Positions 7,120-13,792 of a DNA stretch of 13,792 nucleotides are shown piece after piece. Position 1 is the stretch's first letter. Every line of letters starts with the position of its first letter. The translations under genes and the position numbers were made by a program. The notes below the pieces were generated by a model, which did not search any database, was not told the DNA's origin, and saw only the letters and a program-made list of their open reading frames with translations. Source of the stretch: a bacterium (GTDB lineage: Bacteria; B130-G9); assembly GCA_035527515.1 (NCBI GenBank), contig DATLAJ010000026.1:1-13792 (forward strand), read 5' to 3'.

Positions 7120-8844
7120 TTACGGCAAGAATCGAACCGGACGTTTGGCGAAATAGTATTGAACAAACCCGTCGGCCGGCATGCGGAACCTCTTGTAGCC
7201 AGCCTTTCTGAATGCAATATCGTAACCCTCGATGACCAGGGTGGGGTTCTCGCGAATTATATACTCGTTGTCGCTCTTCAGGTGGCTGGTTATCAGGAAG
7301 TTCTTGACCAGGCCGGGTGGCCGGTCGGGAAACGTGGCCTTCACGTCAACTGAGACGATTCGGTTTGGCTGCGGCTCGGTGTGGGCGATATGCTCATTCG
7401 TAACGCCGAGCATGTCGTAGGTGTAGAGCTTCGAGTAATAGGGCGTAACCCCGGCAACCGTGGTGGCTATCGTCGTCCCCTTAGGAGCGTGCTTTCGGAG
7501 CCACTCGCCGACCAACCGCTTCTGCCACTCATAGCCCTTGACCGCCTCATAAGATGGTGTCCTGCCTCGCAGCAAGCTCCATGTGGGAAAGGTCGGCTTG
7601 CCCTCAGCAAAAAAGAGCAGCGTCGGGAAATAATACGTGTACAAGATCAACCCGGCCACAAACGCTACGAAGACCATCCTGCCCACGGACCTCATCCGCA
7701 GGTTCGACTTCACTTGGACAACAAGGCGGAACACTCCCAAAAGCGATTCTGCGACCAAGACATAGAGAAGCGGCAGATAGGGCATGAGCAGCCTGTGGAA
7801 ATGTTTCGAATCACCCCCAACGTGCATCGAATACACTATTGGGACCACGCAGAAGATCGACAGAAAACTCAACGGCGAGCGCCTCGCCGGGCGAAACGTG
7901 ATCCAAAGGAGGGCCACAAGGACAAGGACCACCACACCGCCACCGCTCCATAGGAAGTCTGATATGTATTTGAGGCCTCGGACCCACTGCTGGAGGTATG
8001 CCCCGAGAGTGCCAGCCATCCGGACATAATACGTGTTCGGGAACGGGCAGCCATAGTAGGAGAAGCGCCAGCCGTAGTAGATTCCATAGATGATAGCGAA
8101 TGGCGTCGCCAGCTGGGCGATGCGAATTGGGAAGAGGTTGAGACGGACGGCGCTGGCGAGGTCAGCGAGGCGGGCTGGACTTGATTTGGTCACAGCCTTC
8201 GGGCTTGCGCCTCTTTCCTGCTCATTGCGCTCAGCCCTGAGCCTGTTTGCTTGCCTGACAAGCAGCAAATAGTAGATGAAAGATACACCGAAGAAGATGA
8301 TGCCCTCCGGCCGAGTGAGCGCTGCTATCACGAATGCCAGCGAGCAGTAGGCGAAGCTTATGCCGTCTGTCAGCGCCTTGAGGAACAGAAAGAGGCCCAG
8401 CGTGGTAAAAAACGTGAACATGCCTCCCTCAAGGCCCCACTGCGCCCACGCAACGAACGGGCCCGAACACGCCAAAAACAGAGTCGGCAAAGCGCTCGGC
8501 CAACCTGTTCGGCCTGTTGCAAGTGCCGAGAATGGAATGATTAGAAACATTGTGGCAAGTGCGAAGACCACACCGAGAATCTTCGCAAGCACAAGCGGGT
8601 CTGCGCCAAGCTTGATGGCGCCCGCGAGCATTACTGTCCACAAAAAATTGGTGTAGCCCTCCACTCGCTCGCCGATGTTATAGACAAGCCCATGTCCATT
8701 GGCGAGGTTCTCGGCGTAGCGGAACGAGATGAAGGCGTCGTCGTAGGCGTAGTCGATCAGCGACGAGCTGTGAAAAGCATATATGGCGAGGCTAATGGCC
8801 AGAAGTGTGAGCATTTTCACCTTATCGCTCTTATTTTGCATCAT
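7120..8844 (-). CDS. GT-C type membrane glycosyltransferase (AftB/ArnT-like)
   Basis: 574 residues. After the first membrane helix comes the motif DYAYDDAFISFRYAENL with Asp35-Asp36, followed by NGHGLVYNIGERVEGYTNF. This acidic pair in the first periplasmic loop is the hallmark of GT-C enzymes that use polyprenyl-phosphate sugars, and the ERVEGYTN block is shared with mycobacterial AftB/ZomB-like arabinosyltransferase relatives. About 9-11 membrane spans follow, interrupted near residues 200-235 by a charged cytoplasmic loop. The last ~140 residues form a soluble periplasmic domain containing AGVTPYYSKLYTYDMLG, seen in the same group. The ATG at 8844 overlaps the end of the GT9 gene by 14 bp, so the two are translationally coupled. 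It likely adds a sugar from a lipid carrier to a surface glycan or glycoprotein at the outer face of the inner membrane; donor and acceptor are unknown. Confidence 0.82.
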   Translation of the reverse strand: MMQNKSDKVKMLTLLAISLAIYAFHSSSLIDYAYDDAFISFRYAENLANGHGLVYNIGERVEGYTNFLWTVMLAGAIKLGADPLVLAKILGVVFALATMFLIIPFSALATGRTGWPSALPTLFLACSGPFVAWAQWGLEGGMFTFFTTLGLFLFLKALTDGISFAYCSLAFVIAALTRPEGIIFFGVSFIYYLLLVRQANRLRAERNEQERGASPKAVTKSSPARLADLASAVRLNLFPIRIAQLATPFAIIYGIYYGWRFSYYGCPFPNTYYVRMAGTLGAYLQQWVRGLKYISDFLWSGGGVVVLVLVALLWITFRPARRSPLSFLSIFCVVPIVYSMHVGGDSKHFHRLLMPYLPLLYVLVAESLLGVFRLVVQVKSNLRMRSVGRMVFVAFVAGLILYTYYFPTLLFFAEGKPTFPTWSLLRGRTPSYEAVKGYEWQKRLVGEWLRKHAPKGTTIATTVAGVTPYYSKLYTYDMLGVTNEHIAHTEPQPNRIVSVDVKATFPDRPPGLVKNFLITSHLKSDNEYIIRENPTLVIEGYDIAFRKAGYKRFRMPADGFVQYYFAKRPVRFLP

Positions 8845-9976
8845 AACACAATCTTCTTGCTTGAAGCGCGCTCAACGCCTGATTCAGCACCGCCTCGACA
8901 GCAATGTCCTTCATGCAGACAGAGCTATCGCAGCAGCCCGGAAACCTCTCGTTCGAGTAGCAAGGGCTGCATTCTACTTCGCTCTTGACAACGTAATGTG
9001 TATCGACTGGAGGGCCGACAGCGAGCGGGTTGGTGGGGCCATAGACAGCAACGCAGGGCACTTTGAGTGCCGCGGCGATATGCACCGGCGCCGAATCGTT
9101 CGTAACGACAAGCGAGCAGAACGAGATGAGGCACGCAAGCTCCCTAAGCGTGGTGCGATCTGGCCTGATGCCCTTAAAGGGGATGCGGTCCATTACTGCA
9201 CTGACCGCAGCCTCGTCGTCCGCCCCTCCCAAGACGAGGACCCTTGCCCTGAACCTCTGGGCGAGCTTGAGCGCAACCTGCGCAAACCGGTCCGCTGGCC
9301 AGCGCTTCGCGTTCACCTCATCCCGCGGGTTTTTACCTCCGCCTGGGCAGATTGCTATCAGCATCTTGCCTCGATTGGCATACTGTTCGACATGTCTCTT
9401 GAAGGCCGCCTGCCGTTCAACTTCGGAGAGAGCAAGAACGCTTGCAGGCGGCGCATCAGCGAAGCCAAGCTCCCGCGGCAAATCCATATAATTGTCGCCA
9501 ATGAACCGGTCTGAGTTAGGGCTCCACGCCAATCTCGTGGTCAGCGAGAAACCAGAGCCGTTGAGGTCGAACCCGATGCGTGTTGGCACGCCAGCAAGTG
9601 CTATCAACGCCTGAACCGCTCCCGACGATTGGAATATGGCCGCGAGATCAAACCTCATCGCGCGAACCTTTTGAGCGAGTCGCAGTAGGCCCAGAACGCT
9701 GTGGCGAAAGAGCAACTCGTCCGGAAACTCGATGACCTCATCCACATCCGGGTTGCCACGAAGGACATCGGCTGACCACCGGCCCGTCAGAACGGCAAGA
9801 TGCGACTCGGGGAAAAGTCGTCTAAGCGCAGCGATGCTCGGCGTCACCATTAGCAGGTCGCCGATGGCATGTGTCTTGACGATAAGGACGCGCTCGGGCG
9901 ACTCTTTGTGCTTCCCCGCGTTCGGGGAAAACAAACTCAACAGCCCGCCGAGAACATTGCCGAGCAGTTTATTCAT
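8831..9976 (-). CDS. GT9 glycosyltransferase (ADP-heptose:LPS heptosyltransferase-like)
   Basis: 381 residues, a usual length for GT9. The N-terminal Rossmann domain starts RVLIVKTHAIGDLLMVTPSI with Asp40 in the conserved GD position, followed by the A-[LV]-[KR]-x-x-[FY]-P block. The C-terminal domain has ICPGGGKNPRDEVNAKRWP and the nucleotide-sugar binding motif VVTNDSAPVHIAAAL (Asn293, Asp294). Near the end CSPCY...CC...C is a cysteine cluster also seen in many heptosyltransferase II-like proteins. The first ~25 residues are a mildly hydrophobic extension that may help membrane association. The family moves heptose, or another sugar, from a nucleotide donor onto lipid A core on the cytoplasmic face of the inner membrane. 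It is the first gene of the minus-strand operon, behind a good divergent promoter. No kdo or lipid A genes lie nearby, so the acceptor is inferred only from family. Confidence 0.88.
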   Translation of the reverse strand: MNKLLGNVLGGLLSLFSPNAGKHKESPERVLIVKTHAIGDLLMVTPSIAALRRLFPESHLAVLTGRWSADVLRGNPDVDEVIEFPDELLFRHSVLGLLRLAQKVRAMRFDLAAIFQSSGAVQALIALAGVPTRIGFDLNGSGFSLTTRLAWSPNSDRFIGDNYMDLPRELGFADAPPASVLALSEVERQAAFKRHVEQYANRGKMLIAICPGGGKNPRDEVNAKRWPADRFAQVALKLAQRFRARVLVLGGADDEAAVSAVMDRIPFKGIRPDRTTLRELACLISFCSLVVTNDSAPVHIAAALKVPCVAVYGPTNPLAVGPPVDTHYVVKSEVECSPCYSNERFPGCCDSSVCMKDIAVEAVLNQALSALQARRLCYDAK

Positions 9977-10005
9977 AAAACTTCACTACACCTCTCATGC
10001 GTCTG

Positions 10006-10034
10006 AATATACAGATTTCGTGCTCTGGGTTCAA
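10006..10034 (-). promoter_or_regulatory. Candidate sigma70 promoter of the GT9-led operon
   Basis: On the minus strand TTGAAC (10034-10029) and TATATT (10011-10006) are separated by exactly 17 nt; each matches the consensus at 4-5 of 6 positions, and the -10 is directly preceded by TG. The GT9 start is about 30 nt beyond the -10, giving a leader of roughly 20-25 nt. This is the best promoter in the window. It overlaps the upstream open extension of the radical SAM reading frame. Confidence 0.6.
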
Positions 10035-10165
10035 TTGACCGGAGCATCTCCAAGTTCTTTCTTGACGAGAGACTGGTTGAGCGGCACGCTACGGCGCTGG
10101 AAAGGAATGCGATTATTAGCCTTCTCTCGAACGCTAGGACTTATGCTCTGAGGCGCCTGTTTCAG

Positions 10166-11179
10166 GTGATCTTTCACGTTACGTTCAGGTGCAACGCAAG
10201 GTGCAAGTTCTGCTTCAACCTGAATAACCTGAACCAGCGGCTCGATGAGGAGCTCTCGCTCGCTGAGGTCGAGCGCTTCAGCCGGAGCATGCCGAGGTTC
10301 GAGTGGCTGATGGTCTCAGGTGGCGAGCCTTTTCTGCGCGATGATCTGCCCGAGATACTGGCTGCCTTCGCGAGGCGCAACGCCGTCAAGCACATTACAG
10401 TCCCGACAAACGCGATCGCTGACCAGAAGGTGCTTGATATGGCCCCCGAACTGCTCAAGGCCTGCCCCCAATCGAGCATCTCGATCGTCCTCTCCCTCGA
10501 CGCTATCGGCAAGCTGCACGACGATATGCGGGGCGTCCCCGGCGCCTTCGACAAGGTCATCTCAGTCCTCGAATCGCTGAAGGAATTGAGAGAGAAGGAG
10601 CCTCGGCTGTCGCTCAAGGTCGAGACGGTCGTCTCGGACGACAACGTCGGACAGATAAAGGACGTGATAGAGTTCGTTCGTGGGCTGGACACAGACCTTC
10701 ACATAATTGACATCGAGCGGGGCCACTTCTCCAACTGGAGGCAGGAGTTCCCCGCCCACTATGACGTCGATAGCGTCGTTGAAGATTCGTTCCGGGTGCT
10801 TGGACGCTCAAGAGGCTACAGCGCGCTGAACGAGCACGCGCCCCATCTTGCCAGGGTGAGCAAGGCCGTGCAGACCGAATACTTCACGATGCTGCCCAGG
10901 CTTGTCAGGGGCGAGCGCATCACAAAATGCCTCGCCGGCAGAATGACGCTGGTGCTCTACCCGCGCGGAGACGTCGCATCTTGCGAGGTCCTGCCAACAG
11001 TCGGAAACATCCGCGACTTCAACCTCGATTACCGCACAACGATCGCATCTGAGCCTTTCCGCAAGCAGGTTAGCGCAATCCGCGCCAACCGCTGCACCTG
11101 CTTCCACCCCTGCTACCAGACGGTCAACATCCTGTTCTCGCCGAGGCGTCTGATCAAGGCTCTGGTAAGAAGGCCGTAG
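10166..11179 (+). CDS. Radical SAM enzyme with SPASM/twitch-like C terminus
   Basis: 337 residues from the GTG at 10166. The iron-sulfur motif is CNARCKFC (Cys9, Cys13, Cys16), followed by the SAM-binding SGGEPF motif at residues 51-56 and a TIM-barrel-like body. The C-terminal part has five cysteines (Cys255, Cys273, then CTCFHPC at 310-316), the pattern of a SPASM or twitch domain that binds an extra cluster. Such enzymes modify peptides, proteins or small molecules; no precursor peptide or maturation partner is visible here, so the substrate is unknown. The GTG has no well-spaced ribosome binding site. The same frame is open back to 10007 with protein-like sequence (ISKFFLDERLVERHATALER) but contains no ATG, GTG or TTG there, so the true start may be a rare codon or lie behind a frameshift. 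It is transcribed divergently from the GT9 operon. Confidence 0.82.
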   Translation: MIFHVTFRCNARCKFCFNLNNLNQRLDEELSLAEVERFSRSMPRFEWLMVSGGEPFLRDDLPEILAAFARRNAVKHITVPTNAIADQKVLDMAPELLKACPQSSISIVLSLDAIGKLHDDMRGVPGAFDKVISVLESLKELREKEPRLSLKVETVVSDDNVGQIKDVIEFVRGLDTDLHIIDIERGHFSNWRQEFPAHYDVDSVVEDSFRVLGRSRGYSALNEHAPHLARVSKAVQTEYFTMLPRLVRGERITKCLAGRMTLVLYPRGDVASCEVLPTVGNIRDFNLDYRTTIASEPFRKQVSAIRANRCTCFHPCYQTVNILFSPRRLIKALVRRP

Positions 11180-11279
11180 TAGCAGCCTTCTCCGTGCCCG
11201 CCCTGACCCGCGAGATGCTCGCCTCGCGCTTGCTCGAAAGCCTACGCCGCGAGTCCCCTAAATGAGATTGACAGCTGTT

Positions 11280-11320
11280 GCACCCGATGGGTGCTCTGGA
11301 GTGCGGCGGCTTGACGCCGC
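11280..11320. repeat. Double-hairpin element at the DUF72 break point
   Basis: Two perfect hairpins lie back to back: GCACCC-gat-GGGTGC (11280-11294) and GCGGCG-gcttga-CGCCGC (11303-11320), joined by TCTGGAGT. Neither is followed by a T-run on either strand, so a terminator role is not obvious. The right arm abuts the point where recognisable DUF72 coding sequence begins. The compact two-hairpin form suggests a dispersed palindromic repeat; copies elsewhere in the genome cannot be seen from this window. Confidence 0.55.
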
Positions 11321-11818
11321 TTTGGCTCGCCGCTGCTCGACGCCGGCCAGCTCTCTGCCCTGTTGTCGCAGTTCCCCTGGTCGTTCCGATTCTCGCCCGT
11401 GAATATCGACTACATCAGAACGATGCGGGACAGACTCCCGCCAGTTCCGCTCGTAATTGAGTTCAGGCACTCAAGCTGGCTGCGCGACGAGACCTACGAC
11501 TTGTTCCGGCAAGAGCAGCTGGTCTATTGCTGCGTCGATGAGCCGAAGTTAAAAAACCTTCTGCCGCCGCAGGACATTACCACCTCCGACAGCATCGGTT
11601 ACGTGCGCCTCCACGGGCGCAACGCCGAGCACTGGTGGGAGGGAGCTGCGCTGCGATACGACTACTCCTACAGCGACGAGGAGCTCAACGACTGGGCCGA
11701 GCGCCTCAAGCACATGTCCCGAAACGCGCGCAAGATATTCGTCCTGTTCAACAACTGCCACCTCGGCCAGGCCGCCAAGAACGCGCTCGCGCTGATGCTG
11801 CTGATGGGGGAGGAGTGA
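11315..11818 (+). pseudogene. DUF72 (YecE-like) gene missing its N-terminal part
   Basis: From 11315, just after an in-frame TGA, the frame reads PLLDAGQLSALLSQFPWSF and continues with PVPLVIEFRHSSW, GYVRLHGRN and, near the end, KIFVLFNNCHLGQAAKNAL. These are the middle and C-terminal motifs of DUF72 (QFPWSF, EFRH-SSW and FNN blocks), and the C terminus is intact. Complete members are about 240-280 residues and begin with an IGxSGW strand; here roughly 167 codons remain and about 90-100 N-terminal residues are absent. The only possible start near the 5' end is a TTG at 11363, inside the conserved part, with no good ribosome binding site. The break coincides with the double hairpin. It is most simply a 5'-truncated remnant, less likely a short active form. 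DUF72 has no settled function. Confidence 0.7.
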
Positions 11819-11840
11819 GAGAGCTTCATTGGGAGCGTGT

Positions 11841-12317
11841 TCATAGATCTGGAACGAGCGCGGACAAACTGGCCCCACACTTCCCAAGCATAACCCGGCG
11901 CTTCGCCCCCATTTGTATGGTTGCCTTTTGCGCCTTTTTCTGGTCTGCGCTTCTATTCCAGTGATTCGTGAGTATGACGGCATAGCATTTGAGACGCCTG
12001 GGGCGCCTGTCACATTCAGCAAGTATCTTCTTGGCCTCCTCCCAACCATTGGACAACTGCTTCAACGCGTGCCCCGCGTCCCGGATTTTCCTTTTGCATT
12101 CAGCGACAGTCACGCTGAGTTCCGATCGCTCAAGGAAAATTAGACAGTCGCACACTGGGTAGTCGTCCCGGGCCAGGATGTTCCCGTTTAATACAACGTG
12201 ATCATGGTCAACATCGATTACCAACGTGCATTTTGATTCCTTCTCGTGACAACCCTCCCTTGTCAGATGAGACTGGCTATTCCATATCCAATTGACGAAT
12301 GAGAATCGCGCACCCAA
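11841..12317 (-). CDS. Small PD-(D/E)XK nuclease-like protein paired with the ATPase
   Basis: 158 residues from a TTG at 12317. The central part reads YPVCDCLIF (Asp57), then, 15 residues on, VAECKRK (Glu73-x-Lys75), then ALKQLSNG with Gln87. Asp, Glu-x-Lys and a following Gln at this spacing are the signature of the PD-(D/E)XK nuclease fold. The cysteines of VCDC and the C-terminal GKCGASLSAL may be structural. The first ~25 residues look unlike the rest, and the true start could be further in. The gene begins 6 bp after the ATPase stop, in the same frame, and belongs to that transcript. It ends 22 bp from the convergent DUF72 remnant. Its codon use looks less GC-biased than that of the radical SAM gene. 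Nuclease activity is inferred from the motif only; I do not recognise a named family. Confidence 0.6.
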   Translation of the reverse strand: MGARFSFVNWIWNSQSHLTREGCHEKESKCTLVIDVDHDHVVLNGNILARDDYPVCDCLIFLERSELSVTVAECKRKIRDAGHALKQLSNGWEEAKKILAECDRRPRRLKCYAVILTNHWNRSADQKKAQKATIQMGAKRRVMLGKCGASLSALVPDL

Positions 12318-12323
12318 GGCCAG

Positions 12324-13792
12324 CTACTCTTTTGCCAGGGCGATGCGAGCATCACTTAGGTCTTCATAGAGATCGTCATTTGCTTCAATGAACATCTCTT
12401 CTGGCAGGCCATCCTCAGTCATTTTCTCCCTGCAATGCAGTGCTTCCGTTCGATAGGCCACACCTGTTTTGATCCTCTTATCTCGCTTGAATAGGTAAGC
12501 GCCGACCTCTTCGGGATTAAGATAATCCTCAGGCAGATCACTCGACTTCTCCTTGAGCCGCTTCTCTCTGACCTTGCCCCATAGAATGTAATTGTTGATA
12601 TGGCCGAACAGGTAGTCGCTATGCGTGGTGATGATCAGGTTGACGCCTTCACGGACGAGCCTCACCAAGTATTTGGCGAGTATCCGCTGATTCTCGGGAT
12701 GCAGATGAGCCTCCGGCTCGTCGATGATGAGGACGTCGCCGGGCGCAATTAAATATCTTAGGTATAGGAGAAGAGGCGCCAGCTCCGAGACCGTCGAAGA
12801 TGCTCTGTAGAGCTCCATCTTCCGCTCATCAAGTAACTGATACCAGAAATGCGGGCGAGGCTGATTGTTGAACCGTTCAGCTCCGACGTAGCCATCAATC
12901 ATCTCCAGTGTCATCGCACGCTCTAGGTCAACTAATGGGCCAAGTTCAAATCGCGGGAATGTCCCTGTGATCTTGAGGAAATCCGATATCGGCTTCGTGA
13001 GAGTTGATAAGCTCGCGCGTCCGGAAGGGGTGTAGTTCATTTGTTGAAGAGTCGCCTCTGTGAAGGGTCTGTGGGTCTGCATTAAGCCACAGCGAGGCGC
13101 CGGAAGATAGAAGCAACGCTGCACCACCTTGGAATAGAGCGGCTCCAAAGCGTGCAATGCGATCGACTGAGCCAATGCTGCAAGCTCGCCTTCTCGGCGC
13201 AGAACCTTATCCGACATCAGGCTTGGACCGAAGAACGGTAGCGTGATGGGGAAACTGTCTCCGATTTCATAGTCCCCGGGCTGGAACTCGCTGACCTCTA
13301 TGTTCTTCTCGTTAGCTTTGAGAGATATAGTAGAAGAGCCGAATCCAATACGGGCAGTAAATCCTCTTCGAGGTTTCCTTCTCAATTCTCCCAGCGTTGC
13401 ACCAAAGCAACCAGTGATTTCTTCAAAGAACGCATTAAGTGATAGGCCCTCAAAAACGCTTTGAGCAACCTTTCTCATGTTCTCCTTACCCACGTTCGGT
13501 GTGTTGTTCTCCAGAAGGGATCCATCCCGGTCAAGGACCTTCCCGAGCTCTTCTCGGCAGGGGAGATGCTGCATGAACCATTGGAAATTGCGGGACCCAA
13601 GATCAGCTCGCCAGTCCGAATTGAACAGCGAGTAGAACATCATCGCGGCATAGCTCTTCCCCGAGTTGTTCGGGCCGATGAAGATGGTCATCGGCTTCAG
13701 GTCGATCTCGGCCTTTCGGAGGGGGCCGATGTTCTCAAGCGTCAGCTTGATGTCTAGTGGCTTTGGCTTCGTCTTTGTTTTCTTCTTTGGGC
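12324..13792 (-). CDS. OLD/AAA_15-like ABC-type ATPase, 5' end outside the window
   Basis: At least 488 codons; the frame is open to the window edge, so the start is not seen. The visible N terminus is rich in Lys, Pro and Thr (PKKKTKTKPKP), then LDIKLTLENIGPLRKAEIDL leads into the Walker A motif IGPNNSGKS. Near the C terminus come a signature-like SSTVSELAPLL, Walker B DVLIIDEPEAHLHPE and the switch histidine in IITTHSDYL. This order is that of SMC/RecF-like ATPases of the OLD, PtuA and DUF3696 kind, with a middle coiled or helical insert of ~250 residues. The ~90-residue tail after the switch histidine is charged and has no TOPRIM motifs, so the ATPase itself should lack the nuclease of true OLD proteins. 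The small PD-(D/E)XK-like protein directly downstream could supply it. An anti-phage or DNA-damage role is inferred from architecture and context. Confidence 0.82.
   Translation of the reverse strand, partial: PKKKTKTKPKPLDIKLTLENIGPLRKAEIDLKPMTIFIGPNNSGKSYAAMMFYSLFNSDWRADLGSRNFQWFMQHLPCREELGKVLDRDGSLLENNTPNVGKENMRKVAQSVFEGLSLNAFFEEITGCFGATLGELRRKPRRGFTARIGFGSSTISLKANEKNIEVSEFQPGDYEIGDSFPITLPFFGPSLMSDKVLRREGELAALAQSIALHALEPLYSKVVQRCFYLPAPRCGLMQTHRPFTEATLQQMNYTPSGRASLSTLTKPISDFLKITGTFPRFELGPLVDLERAMTLEMIDGYVGAERFNNQPRPHFWYQLLDERKMELYRASSTVSELAPLLLYLRYLIAPGDVLIIDEPEAHLHPENQRILAKYLVRLVREGVNLIITTHSDYLFGHINNYILWGKVREKRLKEKSSDLPEDYLNPEEVGAYLFKRDKRIKTGVAYRTEALHCREKMTEDGLPEEMFIEANDDLYEDLSDARIALAKE

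Noticed and set aside
7381-9514. Long plus-strand frames (7381-7953, 8783-9514) opposite the two glycosyltransferase genes
   Set aside because: They lie antisense to genes with clear family motifs; their translations are rich in Arg, Gln and His and look like shadows of GC-rich codon use.
11280-11320. Intrinsic terminator of the radical SAM gene
   Set aside because: Both hairpins lack a following T-run and lie about 100-140 nt past the stop codon.
12324-13691. OLD nuclease with TOPRIM domain
   Set aside because: The region after the switch histidine is only about 90 residues and lacks the acidic TOPRIM motifs.

Overview
The window looks like a chromosomal segment from an uncultured diderm (Gram-negative-type) bacterium with moderately high GC. 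The diderm reading rests on an ADP-heptose-type (GT9) glycosyltransferase. A GT-C membrane glycosyltransferase, a lipid-linked glycan flippase and a secreted propeller protein fit an organism that builds an elaborate cell surface. No marker in the window fixes the phylum. The mix of propeller protein, GH57, BatD-like protein and heptamer tandem repeats resembles deep-branching, poorly sampled lineages; that is an impression, not a result.

Layout. Positions 1-146 hold no gene but carry a short array of 7-bp repeats. A secreted seven-bladed propeller protein follows (147-1493, minus strand) with a strong ribosome binding site. From 1497 to 2203 there is no convincing gene: this stretch has promoter-like sites, a perfect 11-bp inverted repeat and a GC-rich block packed with small hairpins. 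From 2204 to 9976 five minus-strand genes form one or two operons, in transcription order: GT9 heptosyltransferase-like enzyme, GT-C membrane glycosyltransferase (14-bp overlap), a 137-202 bp gap depending on the start chosen, BatD-like membrane protein, GH57 glycoside hydrolase (overlapping, GTG start) and a Wzx-type flippase (12 bp later). A good divergent promoter lies just upstream of the GT9 gene. On the plus strand, 10166-11179 encodes a radical SAM/SPASM-like enzyme whose frame stays open upstream without a usual start codon. It is followed by a DUF72 (YecE-like) gene that has lost its N-terminal part at a double-hairpin sequence.

At the right end, convergent to the DUF72 remnant, lies the most interesting unit: an OLD/AAA_15-like ABC-type ATPase without a TOPRIM domain (its 5' end runs off the window), followed after an in-frame stop by a small protein with a PD-(D/E)XK nuclease signature. 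This ATPase-plus-nuclease pair is built like two-gene anti-phage systems such as Septu, but the small partner is not the HNH protein of Septu and I do not recognise the combination as a named system.

The central operon reads as a surface-glycan module: two glycosyltransferases, a flippase and a GH57 enzyme that may trim or rearrange glucan or glycolipid. The BatD-like protein is an odd member, because such proteins normally sit with MoxR/BatA/BatB, none of which are here.
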